Source: Poriferisodalis sp965208485 (lineage in GTDB: Bacteria > Actinomycetota > Acidimicrobiia > Acidimicrobiales > Poriferisodalaceae). From it: 64,000 nt of DNA. The translations under genes and the position numbers were made by a program. Of this stretch, positions 52,619-60,579 are shown in pieces (positions within the stretch are counted from its first letter, which is position 1; each line of letters starts with the position of its first letter). The notes under the pieces were generated by a model. The model was given only the letters and a program-made list of their open reading frames with translations. It searched no databases and was not told where the DNA came from. Location of the stretch: contig NZ_OZ242344.1 in NCBI RefSeq assembly GCF_965208485.1, positions 3,472,001-3,536,000 on the forward strand. Reading direction: 5' to 3'.

Positions 52619-53650
52619 GTGGCGCTCCTTTCGCCCCTGCAAACCCGGCCCTCTCCCGACGACGACTTGGCCCGCGTCGAGGAGGCCTTGAGGGCTGCTG
52701 CGGTCACCGGCGACGACTTCCTCACCGAGGTGACCTCGCATCTGATCCCCGCGGGAGGCAAGCGCCTGCGTCCGGCATTCGTCATCGCCTCGGCGCTGGC
52801 GCCTGACTCTGATGGCGCCGCGCACGAGGCGGTCACCGACGAGATGGTGCGTGGCGGCGTCGCAGTAGAGCTGGTGCACTTGGGCTCGCTGTACCACGAC
52901 GACGTCATGGACGATGCGGAGACGCGGCGCGGCATCGAGGCCGTCAACCATCGCTGGGGGAACCTCAAGGCGATCCTGGCCGGCGATTTCCTGCTGGCCA
53001 AGGCGTCCGAGCTGGCAGCGTCGCTGGGCACCGAGGTCGCTGCCCTGCTGGCCGCCACCATCGGGAGGCTGTGCGAGGGACAGGTTCGCGAACTGCAGCT
53101 GATCTATGATCGCAGCCGTACCGAGGACCAGTACCTGCTCGCGATCCAGGGCAAGACCGCCGAGCTGTACGCCACCTCATGCCGCATCGGCGGGATGGTG
53201 GGCGGCGTCGACGGCGAGACCTTGGACCGCTTGACCAGCTTCGGGCGGGCCTATGGCATGGCATTCCAGATCGTCGACGACGTGCTCGACCTGGTGGCCA
53301 CCGACGAGGAGCTCGGCAAGCCCTCCGGCAACGATCTGCGCGAGGGCGTCTACACGCTGCCGGTCATCCGCATGCTGGCGGACGGTCATCCTGCCAATGA
53401 CTCACTGCGGGAGTTGCTGGGCGAACCGCTCGACGACGAGCGCCGGGACCGAGCCCGGACGATGATCGTGGACGGCCCCGAGATCGCTACTTCGGTGGAC
53501 ACGGCGCAGGGCTGCGTGTCTGACGCGCTCGACGCGCTGGCGCCGCTCGATGCGACGCCGGCGGTGATCGGGTTGCGGGCTGCGGCGTCGAACCTGCTCG
53601 GGACGCTGCCGCCGATCGCCTCGCGTGCGAACGCCGCGGGCCGATCCTGA
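52619..53650 (+). CDS. Polyprenyl diphosphate synthase
   Basis: A 343-residue trans-isoprenyl diphosphate synthase. GGKRLRPAFVIAS binds IPP, LYHDDVMDDAETRRG is the first aspartate-rich motif, and FQIVDDVLDLVATDEELGKP the second, with GNDLREGVYTLPVI after it. It makes long prenyl chains for menaquinone side chains or related carriers. GTG 52619 is chosen as start because family similarity begins shortly after; the frame further upstream overlaps the clpC promoter. folP follows two bases after its stop. Confidence 0.88.
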   Translation: MALLSPLQTRPSPDDDLARVEEALRAAAVTGDDFLTEVTSHLIPAGGKRLRPAFVIASALAPDSDGAAHEAVTDEMVRGGVAVELVHLGSLYHDDVMDDAETRRGIEAVNHRWGNLKAILAGDFLLAKASELAASLGTEVAALLAATIGRLCEGQVRELQLIYDRSRTEDQYLLAIQGKTAELYATSCRIGGMVGGVDGETLDRLTSFGRAYGMAFQIVDDVLDLVATDEELGKPSGNDLREGVYTLPVIRMLADGHPANDSLRELLGEPLDDERRDRARTMIVDGPEIATSVDTAQGCVSDALDALAPLDATPAVIGLRAAASNLLGTLPPIASRANAAGRS

Positions 53651-53652
53651 GC

Positions 53653-54552
53653 GTGTCGGGGCACACCATGGGTCCCGTCTGGCCGGTCCGTCGCTGCTAC
53701 CGCAGTGAACTGTGGGACCCCGGCCGGGGTCTGCCCTGGGAATGGGGCACCCGCACGTTCGCGATGGGCATCGTCAACGCCACCGAGGATTCGTTCTCGG
53801 GCGACGGCGTCGCCGACCGGCTCGACGAGGCGCTGGCGCTGACACGGGAGCTGGTGGCCGCCGGAGTGGACATCATCGACGTGGGCGGTGCGTCCAGCCG
53901 GCCCGGTGCCGAGTCCACACCGCGGGAGGTGGAACGACGCCGCGCCGTGCAGGTCATCGGCGCCGTGCGAGCCGAGCTGGACCGCATCGGCGCCGAGCTT
54001 CCGATCTCGGTCGATACGACCTGGGCCGAGGTGGCGGCGCCTGCTCTCGACGCCGGCGCGTCGGTGGTGAACGACATCACCGGGTTCTGCCTCGATCCCG
54101 ACATGGCGCCGCTGGTGGCCGAGCGCGGGGCGGCCGCGGTGATCATGCACAACCAGCGGGGCCGGCTCCATACCGATCTCGTGGCCGACGTGACCGCCGG
54201 GCTGGAAGCAAGCCTGCTGATCTGTTCGGACGCCGGCGTGGGCACCGATCAGATCATCGTCGATCCAGGCTTCGGCTTCGGATTCGGCGTCTCGCAGAAC
54301 CTCGAGATGATGCGTCGCCTGCCGGAGCTGTGGGCACTGGAGCTGCCGGTGCTCATCGGCACGTCGCGCAAGTCCACCATCGGCGCGGTCACCAACACCA
54401 AGCCCGGCGATCGCCTCTTCGGCACGGCATCCACCATCGTGGCCGCCATCTGCGCAGGCATCGACGTCGTACGGGTGCACGATGCGGCCGAGATGATGCA
54501 AGCCGTGCGCATGACCGACGCCATCGTGCGACCGCGTCGCGAGGACGGCTGA
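53653..54552 (+). CDS. folP: Dihydropteroate synthase
   Basis: About 299 residues. FAMGIVNATEDSFSGDGVAD is the N-terminal signature (usually MGIxNxTPDSFxDGG; here a variant), VDIIDVGGASSRPGAESTP is the second, and LPISVDTTWAEVAAPAL, VNDITGF and LPVLIGTSRKSTIG complete the barrel. It condenses p-aminobenzoate with dihydropterin pyrophosphate in folate synthesis. GTG 53653 is used; ATG 53668 is an alternative. folK and folB lie 5-6 kb away on the other strand. IMHNQRGR replaces the commoner MHxxG(T/x)P segment, so a FolP2-like paralogue cannot be excluded. Confidence 0.82.
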   Translation: MSGHTMGPVWPVRRCYRSELWDPGRGLPWEWGTRTFAMGIVNATEDSFSGDGVADRLDEALALTRELVAAGVDIIDVGGASSRPGAESTPREVERRRAVQVIGAVRAELDRIGAELPISVDTTWAEVAAPALDAGASVVNDITGFCLDPDMAPLVAERGAAAVIMHNQRGRLHTDLVADVTAGLEASLLICSDAGVGTDQIIVDPGFGFGFGVSQNLEMMRRLPELWALELPVLIGTSRKSTIGAVTNTKPGDRLFGTASTIVAAICAGIDVVRVHDAAEMMQAVRMTDAIVRPRREDG

Positions 54553-54584
54553 TCCCGCGGCCCAAGAAACCCAGCCATCGGGAG

Positions 54585-54613
54585 CCATGAAATCAAATAA
54601 TCTGATTTCATGG
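54585..54613. promoter_or_regulatory. Perfect 11-bp inverted repeat over the antitoxin start
   Basis: CCATGAAATCA at 54585-54595 is inversely repeated as TGATTTCATGG at 54603-54613, with a 7-bp AT-rich spacer. The right arm includes the antitoxin ATG at 54610. This is the expected kind of autoregulatory operator for a Phd/VapB-type antitoxin. It leaves no room for a leader, so the message may be leaderless or start upstream of the palindrome. Confidence 0.75.
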
Positions 54614-54849
54614 CAGACATCACTGCGACCGAGGCATCCCGCGGGTTGGCCGGCGTGCTCGACGCGGTCGAGCACCACGGCGTGTGCTTCACGGTGATTC
54701 GGCGAGGCAAGGCTCTCGCGCGCATCGAGTCCATCCGTCAGGGCGAGGGCCTCAGAGTCAAACAGCTGCTCGGCCGCGCGCAGCCGGATCCAGACTGGTT
54801 GCCCCAGTTGACAACTGTGCGCGGCCTGCTCGAGATTGATGCCCGCTGA
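54610..54849 (+). CDS. Phd/YefM-type antitoxin, orphaned
   Basis: 79 residues. MADITATEASRGLAGVLDAV is the typical N-terminal fold of Phd/YefM/VapB antitoxins that binds operator DNA; RGKALARIESI follows, and the C-terminal tail would bind the toxin. It overlaps the next gene by one base (TGATG at 54847-54851). Because the partner PIN toxin is truncated, this antitoxin may now be unneeded or act on another toxin. Confidence 0.82.
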   Translation: MADITATEASRGLAGVLDAVEHHGVCFTVIRRGKALARIESIRQGEGLRVKQLLGRAQPDPDWLPQLTTVRGLLEIDAR

Positions 54850-54960
54850 TGGCGGACTTGCTGCTCGACACCACTGTCCTGATCGATGCCGAGCGTTCCG
54901 ACGACACACTTGATGAGATCATCGCCGACGAGGACACCATTGTTATCGTCGCCGTTTCGC
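54849..54960 (+). pseudogene. Truncated VapC-type PIN-domain toxin
   Basis: The first 37 residues, MADLLLDTTVLIDAERSDDT and on to IVAVS, match the start of a PIN ribonuclease, including the first catalytic aspartate in LLDTTVLIDAE. After IVIVAVS the similarity stops; the frame runs on to 55112 with unrelated Ser/Arg-rich sequence. The later acidic residues needed for catalysis are absent, so the toxin is dead. Confidence 0.75.
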
Positions 54961-55199
54961 TGCCCGATCTCAGCCAACCCGGTGCCGCCAGGGATCCGCG
55001 CCAATGCGGCAAATTGACCGAGCGTCGAATTCGGGTGTCAGCGAGGATTTCCTCATCCGACTCTTTCTCACGTAAACCGTCTTTCAATTCAGAAATACCA
55101 GTCAAGCGATAGAGCGCCGCGTTGATTCTGGTCTCGTCGCCTTCGTCGGTTTCGGACACCAAGAATCCGCCTCTGTGGATCTCGGCTACGGTCCGAGCT
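54961..55199 (-). pseudogene. Unidentified coding remnant
   Basis: This 240-bp stretch joins the truncated PIN gene to the end of the hydroxyacyl-CoA dehydrogenase gene. On the minus strand it reads as a protein-like segment (GGFLVSETDEGDETRINAAL, YRLTGISELKDGLREKESDE, ILADTRIRRSVNLPHW) with lower GC than its neighbours and no proper start. It looks like a piece of a foreign gene; the family is not recognised. Confidence 0.35.
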
Positions 55200-56522
55200 T
55201 CACGACGGCGTGACGGGTGCGACCGTGCCGTCAGGCATGAGCTGGGTGCGGGTGCCGTCGGCGGCTTCGCTGTAGAAGGTCGGCTGCCCCGACGCTTCGA
55301 GCGTGGCGAGCATGGCCGGCAGCGGCTCATCGACGCCGCGCAGGAACTCGATCACCAGATCGGGGCCGAGATGGTCGAGCATCTCGAACGGGCCGTGCAC
55401 CCAGTTGAAGCCCCAGCGGATGGCGTTGTCGACGTTGGCGATGTCGTCGGCGATCTCGGGCACCAGATCGGCCGCATAGGTCAGCGTGCCGCCGAAGACG
55501 TGGCGGGCGAGCTCGCCCTGGACCGAGTCGGCAAACAGCACCTCGCCGAGGCCGGCGGGCACGCCTCCGAGATCGGGTGGCCCCGCAGCGCGCCATTCGC
55601 CGGTGACGAGATCGAAGGTCTCGGTCTTGCGCGATCCGTCATCCAGCTTGGTTCGCCGGCTGAATCCGCCGCCGGTCTTTCGCCCGAGCTGGCCCCGGTC
55701 GGCCATCGCTTGCTCCGTCTCAGGAAAGGCAGTGAAGTCGAGGCCCCGGTCGCCCGCTGGCAGGTTCTCGGCCAGGTTGGCGCCCACCAGCTCCATCACG
55801 TCGAGGCCGATGAGGTCGATGAGCCCGTACAAGCCCGTCGGCGGCAGCCCGATGGGCACGCCCAGCACGGCGTCGATGGTCTCCTGGGTCATGCCGCCGG
55901 CCAGGAACGGCTTCGCCACGTGCAGGCCCGACAGCATGAAGAAGCAGCCGATGCGGTTGCCGATGAAGTTGACGGTGTCCTTGGCATGGACGACGCCCTT
56001 GCCGAGCCGCTCGGCCCCGAAGCGTGCGAAGGCGTCGATCACCTCGGGTTCGGTGTCCTCGCCGGGCACCAGCTCGAACAGCTTCATCACCCGCACCGGG
56101 TTGAAGAAGTGGGTGATCGCCACGTCACGCCGGAACCGTTCGCTCATGCCCTCGGAGATCTGGCGCAGCGGGATCCCCGAGGTGTTCGACGAGATGACCG
56201 AGCCGTCGCTGCGGGCGGCTTCGAGCCGCTCGAACAGGTCGCGCTTGGTGGCTAGGTCCTCGATGACCGCTTCGCACACCCAGTCGTAGCCGGCGATGTC
56301 GTCGAGCCGATCGTCGACGGTGCCGATGTCGACGAGATCGCGGCATTCATCGTCGACGCCGTCCAGCGCTCGCTGGACCGCCTCGGGGTCAGTGTCGAGC
56401 ACCAGCACCCGGCAGCCCGCTGCCGCTGACGCCGCGGCAATGCCGGCGCCCATCGTGCCCGCGCCGATGATTGCTACTGAATCAATGCGCCTCGCAGGCT
56501 CGGCCGATTCAATTGACGTCAT
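55200..56522 (-). CDS. 3-hydroxyacyl-CoA dehydrogenase
   Basis: 440 residues. VAIIGAGTMGAGIAAASAAA is the NAD-binding loop, SNTSGIPLRQISEG and DVAITHFFNPVRVMKLFELV follow (catalytic histidine in the latter), and KDTVNFIGNRIGCFFML leads into two C-terminal helical domains. It oxidises 3-hydroxyacyl-CoA in beta-oxidation; no fused hydratase is present. The first 15 residues (MTSIESAEPARRIDS) lie before the domain and contain one copy of the 27-bp repeat peptide seen at 46325-46476. A broken acyl-CoA dehydrogenase lies just upstream. Confidence 0.88.
   Translation of the reverse strand: MTSIESAEPARRIDSVAIIGAGTMGAGIAAASAAAGCRVLVLDTDPEAVQRALDGVDDECRDLVDIGTVDDRLDDIAGYDWVCEAVIEDLATKRDLFERLEAARSDGSVISSNTSGIPLRQISEGMSERFRRDVAITHFFNPVRVMKLFELVPGEDTEPEVIDAFARFGAERLGKGVVHAKDTVNFIGNRIGCFFMLSGLHVAKPFLAGGMTQETIDAVLGVPIGLPPTGLYGLIDLIGLDVMELVGANLAENLPAGDRGLDFTAFPETEQAMADRGQLGRKTGGGFSRRTKLDDGSRKTETFDLVTGEWRAAGPPDLGGVPAGLGEVLFADSVQGELARHVFGGTLTYAADLVPEIADDIANVDNAIRWGFNWVHGPFEMLDHLGPDLVIEFLRGVDEPLPAMLATLEASGQPTFYSEAADGTRTQLMPDGTVAPVTPS
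56482..56504 (-). repeat. Single dispersed copy of the 27-bp repeat core
   Basis: 23 consecutive bases are identical to the core of the units at 46325-46476 and are read in the same frame (AEPARRID). It lies at residues 7-14 of the 3-hydroxyacyl-CoA dehydrogenase, ahead of the folded domain, where extra residues would be tolerated. Confidence 0.85.
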
Positions 56523-56531
56523 CGACCCTGC

Positions 56532-57283
56532 CTATCGGGTTCCGGCGACTTCGCGGCCGATGATCTCTTTCATGATCTCGGTCGTGCCGCCGTAGATCGT
56601 CTGGATCCGGGCATCCGCGTACGCCTTCGAGATCGGGAACTCCGTCATGTAGCCGTACCCGCCGAAGAGCTGCAGGCACCGGGTGATCAGCCTCAGCTGC
56701 ATCTCGGTCACCCACCACTTCGCCTCGGCGGCATCGGTGGCGGTCAGCTCGCCGGCGTTGAGCGCCTCGATCTGGCGGTCCACGAACACCCAGGCGATGT
56801 CCAGCTCGGTCTTCATCTCGGCCGGCTCGAAGCGAGTGTTCTGGAACGAGGCAATGGTCTTGCCGAAGGCCGTGCGCTCGGTGACATAGTCCACCGTCCA
56901 GTCGAACGCAGCCTGCGCGTGCGCCACGCCGCCCACGGCGATCGACAGGCGCTCCTGGGGCAGGTTTCGCACCAAGTGCATGAAGCCGTTGCCCTCGCCG
57001 CCGAGCAGGTTCTCGGTGGGCACGAAGACGTCGTCGAAGAACAGTTCGGCGGTGTCCTGGGACTTCAGGCCCAGCTTGTCGAGGTTGCGACCCCGCCGCC
57101 GCCGAATCGCTCGTCGACGGCGGTCGCCAGCAGGCCCACGTCTCCTGCCTTGCGGAACATGGCCTTGTCGACCTTGCCGTCGGCCTCCCACTTGGGGTGG
57201 TTGGGGACGATCTCACGCTCCACGAAGGCTTTGGCCGTCCCGCGGAACATCTCGTGCTCTTCGTCAAAGATGGTGCGCCGCAT
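56532..57283 (-). pseudogene. Acyl-CoA dehydrogenase with internal out-of-frame deletion
   Basis: The N-terminus (MRRTIFDEEHEMFRGTAKAF, GLLATAVDERFGG) is intact for about 65 residues. At about 57085 the frame changes and the sequence resumes at NLDKLGLKSQDTAELFFDDV, which lies more than 100 residues further on in intact enzymes. The rest (FGKTIASFQNTRFEPAEMKT, CLQLFGGYGYMTEFPISKAY, IYGGTTEIMKEIIGREV) is complete. The missing part includes the flavin-binding strand region, so the product cannot be active. The break lies in a GGCGGCGGCGG run, where deletion or assembly collapse is easy. Confidence 0.85.
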
Positions 57284-57323
57284 ACGACGAGCGTATGTGG
57301 CTTCGCAGCTAGCGTCACGAGCC

Positions 57324-57995
57324 GTGAATGCCGGCGAGGGTCTGCACGACTGGAGCGCTGTCGAACGGGCCGCTGCCGCGATGCGGCGGCTGAATCGGGC
57401 GCTGGCGAATCGGCGCGTCGACGACGAGGTGCTCCACGAGGTCGCTGCCACCGTCGAGGCCGCCGCCGAGCGGATCGAGCAGGGCACGCTGCGCGTCAAG
57501 CTCGACGACATGCTCTCGCGGCCCTACCTGCGGGAGATCTACGAGGGGCAGTACTTCCCGCTGCCGCTCGAACCCGGTGACGAGATCGAGTTCGACCCGT
57601 TCTCGATCGGCGGCGGGCAGCTGCACCCCGCATCGGTGGACGTCAGGTACTTCAAGGAATCCGAAGATGCCGTGAGCGGCGAGGCCGTCGTGGATGCCAT
57701 GTTCGCGGGACCTCCCGAGCGCACGCACGGCGGCGTGGTGGCGCTGCTCATCGACGAGCTGATGGGCGCGTTGAACCGCATGCGGGGCCGCCAGGCGTAC
57801 ACGGGCCGGCTGACCGTCCACTATCACGCCGCGACGCCGATCGGCGAGCCGCTGAAGCTGCGGGCATGGATCGATCACACGTCGGGCCGCAAGATCGTCC
57901 AGCACGCCAGCGTGCATGGCCCCGACGGTCTGTGCGTCAGGGCCGAGGGGCTGTTCATCATGCGCAAGGACGCGCCGCAGATGCCGGAGGATTGA
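57324..57995 (+). CDS. PaaI-like hotdog thioesterase
   Basis: 223 residues. The C-terminal half is a hotdog fold: GPPERTHGGVVALLIDELMG is the acyl-CoA thioesterase signature, followed by TGRLTVHYHAATPIGEPLKL and the last strand. The N-terminal 90 residues are helical (RAAAAMRRLNRALANRRVDD). It likely hydrolyses acyl-CoA or aryl-CoA. GTG 57324 is used, as the frame further upstream is antisense to the acyl-CoA dehydrogenase. Confidence 0.82.
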   Translation: MNAGEGLHDWSAVERAAAAMRRLNRALANRRVDDEVLHEVAATVEAAAERIEQGTLRVKLDDMLSRPYLREIYEGQYFPLPLEPGDEIEFDPFSIGGGQLHPASVDVRYFKESEDAVSGEAVVDAMFAGPPERTHGGVVALLIDELMGALNRMRGRQAYTGRLTVHYHAATPIGEPLKLRAWIDHTSGRKIVQHASVHGPDGLCVRAEGLFIMRKDAPQMPED

Positions 57996-58062
57996 GCTGG
58001 CTCTGGTGAGATGGCTGTCTCAAGCCCTGCTGCGCCGGCGCTGACGCTCAGTTCTGCCCGGG

Positions 58063-59541
58063 TCAGGTTTGCTCGGGACGGAGTGTCGGGAACAGCACGA
58101 CCTCGCGGATCGCCTCGACACCGGCCAGCAGCATGGTCAGCCGGTCCATGCCGATGCCGAGCCCGCCGGTGGGCGGCAGGCCGTATTCCAGGGCGCGCAG
58201 GTAGTCCTCATCCACCACCATGGCCTCGTCGTCGCCTTCGGCCCGGGCTGAGGCTTGGGCCTCGAAGCGCTGCCGCTGGTCGTCCGGATCGATCAGTTCG
58301 CTGAAGGCGTTCGCCAGCTCGCGGCCGGCCACGACGGCCTCGAACCGCTCGGCCAGCAACGGATCCCGTCGGTGACGCCGGGCCAGCGGCGAGGTCTCCG
58401 CAGGGTGCTCGGTGACGAAGATCGGGCCGGCGAGCCCGGGCTCGGCCAGCTTTTCGTACAGCTCGGTGAGCAGCTTGGCTGAGCTGGTGCGCGAGCCGTC
58501 GGGCACGGCCACGTCGTGTGCTTCGGCCAATGCCGCCAGCTCGCCGCGCGGCGTGTGCACGCTGATGGTGCTGCCGACCGCTTCGCTGGCCAGTTCGGCC
58601 ATGGTGGCCTGCCGCCACGGCCGCGTGACGTCGATCATCTCGTCGCCCGCCTTCAAGACAGCGGAGCCGGTGAGGGTGACGGCCAAGTGCTCCACCAGCG
58701 ACGACGTCAGCTCCATCATGTCGCCGTAGTCGGCATAGGCCGCATACAGCTCGAGCATCGTGAACTCGGGGTTGTGGCGGGTGGACAGGCCCTCATTGCG
58801 AAAGACCCGGCCGATCTCGAACACCCGGTCCAGCCCGCCCACGATCAGACGCTTGAGGTACAGCTCGGGGGCGATCCGCAAGCACAGGTCGGCGTCGAGG
58901 GCGTTGTGGTGGGTGGTGAACGGCTTGGCCAGCGCGCCGCCTGCGATGGGGTGGAACATGGGCGTCTCGACCTCGATGTAGGCCCGGTCTTCGAGGAAGC
59001 GGCGGGTCTCGGTCATCATCTGGCTGCGCAGGGCGAACGTGCGCCGGGCGGCCGGCGTGACCCACAGGTCCACGTAGCGCTGGCGGAAGCGGGTGTCGGG
59101 ATCGGTGATGCCGTGCCACTTGTCGGGGAACGGCCGGCGAGCTCGGGCGAGCACGCTCCATTCGTCGACCCGGACGCTCAGCTCGCCGCGACGGGTGGTC
59201 ATCACGATGCCGCTGACGCCGATCCAGTCGCCCAGGTTCAGGTCGCAGAAGTCGGCATGGTCGGGAGTGACCGCAGCGGGGGCGAAGAGCTGGATGCGAC
59301 CGGTGCCGTCGTCGAGCGTGCCGAAGGCCAGCTTGCCCTGCACCCGCCGCAGCATCAGGCGGCCGGCGATCGTGACCCGCGTCTCGGTCTCGGTGCCGGG
59401 TTCCAGGTCCGACCACTGCTCGTGCAGGTCGGCCGCAACGGCGTCTCGCTCGTAGCGGTACGGCGGGCCGGTTTCGCCGGGATGCTGGTGGGCCGCCGCA
59501 GCGCCGTCGTCGGGCTCGCCCGCTGGCAGAGACCTGGTCAT
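58063..59541 (-). CDS. lysS: Lysyl-tRNA synthetase (class II)
   Basis: 492 residues. An OB-fold anticodon domain (ETRVTIAGRLMLRRVQGKLA) is followed by a class II catalytic core: motif 1 around YIEVETPMFHPIAGGALAKP, motif 2 FEIGRVFRNEGLSTRHNPEF, and motif 3 GLGIGMDRLTMLLAG. It charges tRNA-Lys. The first 45 residues before the OB domain are not conserved. The start region is partly duplicated 73 bp upstream with a short open frame (59549-59614). folK ends 99 bp upstream. Confidence 0.93.
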   Translation of the reverse strand: MTRSLPAGEPDDGAAAAHQHPGETGPPYRYERDAVAADLHEQWSDLEPGTETETRVTIAGRLMLRRVQGKLAFGTLDDGTGRIQLFAPAAVTPDHADFCDLNLGDWIGVSGIVMTTRRGELSVRVDEWSVLARARRPFPDKWHGITDPDTRFRQRYVDLWVTPAARRTFALRSQMMTETRRFLEDRAYIEVETPMFHPIAGGALAKPFTTHHNALDADLCLRIAPELYLKRLIVGGLDRVFEIGRVFRNEGLSTRHNPEFTMLELYAAYADYGDMMELTSSLVEHLAVTLTGSAVLKAGDEMIDVTRPWRQATMAELASEAVGSTISVHTPRGELAALAEAHDVAVPDGSRTSSAKLLTELYEKLAEPGLAGPIFVTEHPAETSPLARRHRRDPLLAERFEAVVAGRELANAFSELIDPDDQRQRFEAQASARAEGDDEAMVVDEDYLRALEYGLPPTGGLGIGMDRLTMLLAGVEAIREVVLFPTLRPEQT

Positions 59542-59548
59542 CGCAAGC

Positions 59549-59614
59549 TCACGTCTCGTTGAAGTGACACGTCTTGGAGTGGCCTGGCGGGCCCTGTAGC
59601 AGGGAATTGGTCAT
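59549..59614 (-). other. 21-codon upstream ORF and duplicated start region before lysS
   Basis: A 19-bp sequence around the lysS ATG (59535-59553) recurs with one mismatch at 59608-59626. The upper copy opens a 21-codon frame, MTNSLLQGPPGHSKTCHFNE and T, that ends at 59549, seven bases before the lysS ATG. It may be a leader peptide or only the result of a local duplication; it contains one lysine codon, so classical lysine attenuation is unlikely. Confidence 0.45.
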
Positions 59615-59640
59615 CGTAAGCTCACGGTACCGATGGTTGG

Positions 59641-60150
59641 CTAGCCATCCGGCGAGGCGGCGGCCAAGTCCCGCAGCCGGTCCGCTGCAGCGATGCGCTC
59701 GCAGTCCTGATCGCCGACCGCCGTCAGATCGCCGACCGTGACGAGTTCGGGGGCCAGCTCGGCCAGCGGTTCGAGCACGAACCGGCGCTCGCGCATCCGC
59801 GGATGCGGGATGACGAACTCGGTATCTTGCAGCGTGGTCTCGCCGTACAGCAGCACGTCCACGTCCAGCGTGCGCGGGCCCCACCGTTCTCGCCGCACCC
59901 GGTGTGCGACCTCTTCGAGTGCTTGGCAGCGTGCCAGCAGCTCGTATGGCCCTTCACGGACAGCGAGTTCGGCGACGAGATTCAGGAACGACGGCTGTTC
60001 GGGCCCGATGGGGGCGCTGCGATACACGCTCGAGGAGGCCACCAGCAGGCCCGCCTCCCCAAGTGCGTCAAGTGCATCGGCCAGCTGCGCCGCCGGGTTG
60101 CCGATGTTCGCGCCCATCCCCACGAAGGCCCGCGTGCCGGATTGGCTCAC
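59641..60150 (-). CDS. folK: 2-amino-4-hydroxy-6-hydroxymethyldihydropteridine pyrophosphokinase
   Basis: 169 residues. AFVGMGANIGNPAAQLADAL is the start of the HPPK fold; SSSVYRSAPIGPEQPSFLN, RRERWGPRTLDVDVLLYGE (the PROSITE-type RWGPRxxDxDxL block) and FVIPHPRMRERRFVLEPLAE complete it. It pyrophosphorylates hydroxymethyldihydropterin in folate synthesis. folB lies 4 bp upstream, so the two form an operon. Confidence 0.93.
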   Translation of the reverse strand: MSQSGTRAFVGMGANIGNPAAQLADALDALGEAGLLVASSSVYRSAPIGPEQPSFLNLVAELAVREGPYELLARCQALEEVAHRVRRERWGPRTLDVDVLLYGETTLQDTEFVIPHPRMRERRFVLEPLAELAPELVTVGDLTAVGDQDCERIAAADRLRDLAAASPDG

Positions 60151-60154
60151 CGGC

Positions 60155-60571
60155 TCAGTCCGCGATGCGGGTGATGCGTACCGCGCTGGTGCCGAGGTCG
60201 ACAGCGACCGGCGGTCGCAGCTTGGTCACGGTGATCGCCACTGCCGTCACGAGCTCCATGCTGCAGAGATCTGCCGCAATCAGCGCAGCCATCCGTTCCA
60301 GCAGGCGGGGCTTGGAATCGGCGCACAGCGCTTCGACGCGTTCGCAGACCTCGCCATAGTCGACCGTGTCAGACACGTCGTCCGACTCGCCGGCCCGACG
60401 CATGTCCACATACAGATCGAGATCGATGCTGATTGGCTGCGGGGCGGCCCGCTCGTGGGCGATCACCCCGATGATGCACATCACCCGCAAGCCGCGCAGC
60501 TCAATGCGATCGCTCGTGGCGATCGCATCATCAACACGGTGATCAGATGCAGCGCCGGTGTGAGTGTCCAC
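60155..60571 (-). CDS. folB: Dihydroneopterin aldolase
   Basis: 138 residues. After a 20-residue leader, RIELRGLRVMCIIGVIAHER is the family start, followed by QPISIDLDLYVD, DTVDYGEVCERVEAL and a C-terminal VTKLRPPVAVDLGTSAV. It cleaves dihydroneopterin. ATG 60571 is used, though a start nearer SDRIEL is possible. It is 8 bp downstream of the pseudo-phosphatase gene and 4 bp from folK. Confidence 0.9.
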   Translation of the reverse strand: MDTHTGAASDHRVDDAIATSDRIELRGLRVMCIIGVIAHERAAPQPISIDLDLYVDMRRAGESDDVSDTVDYGEVCERVEALCADSKPRLLERMAALIAADLCSMELVTAVAITVTKLRPPVAVDLGTSAVRITRIAD

Positions 60572-60579
60572 GGCCGAGA

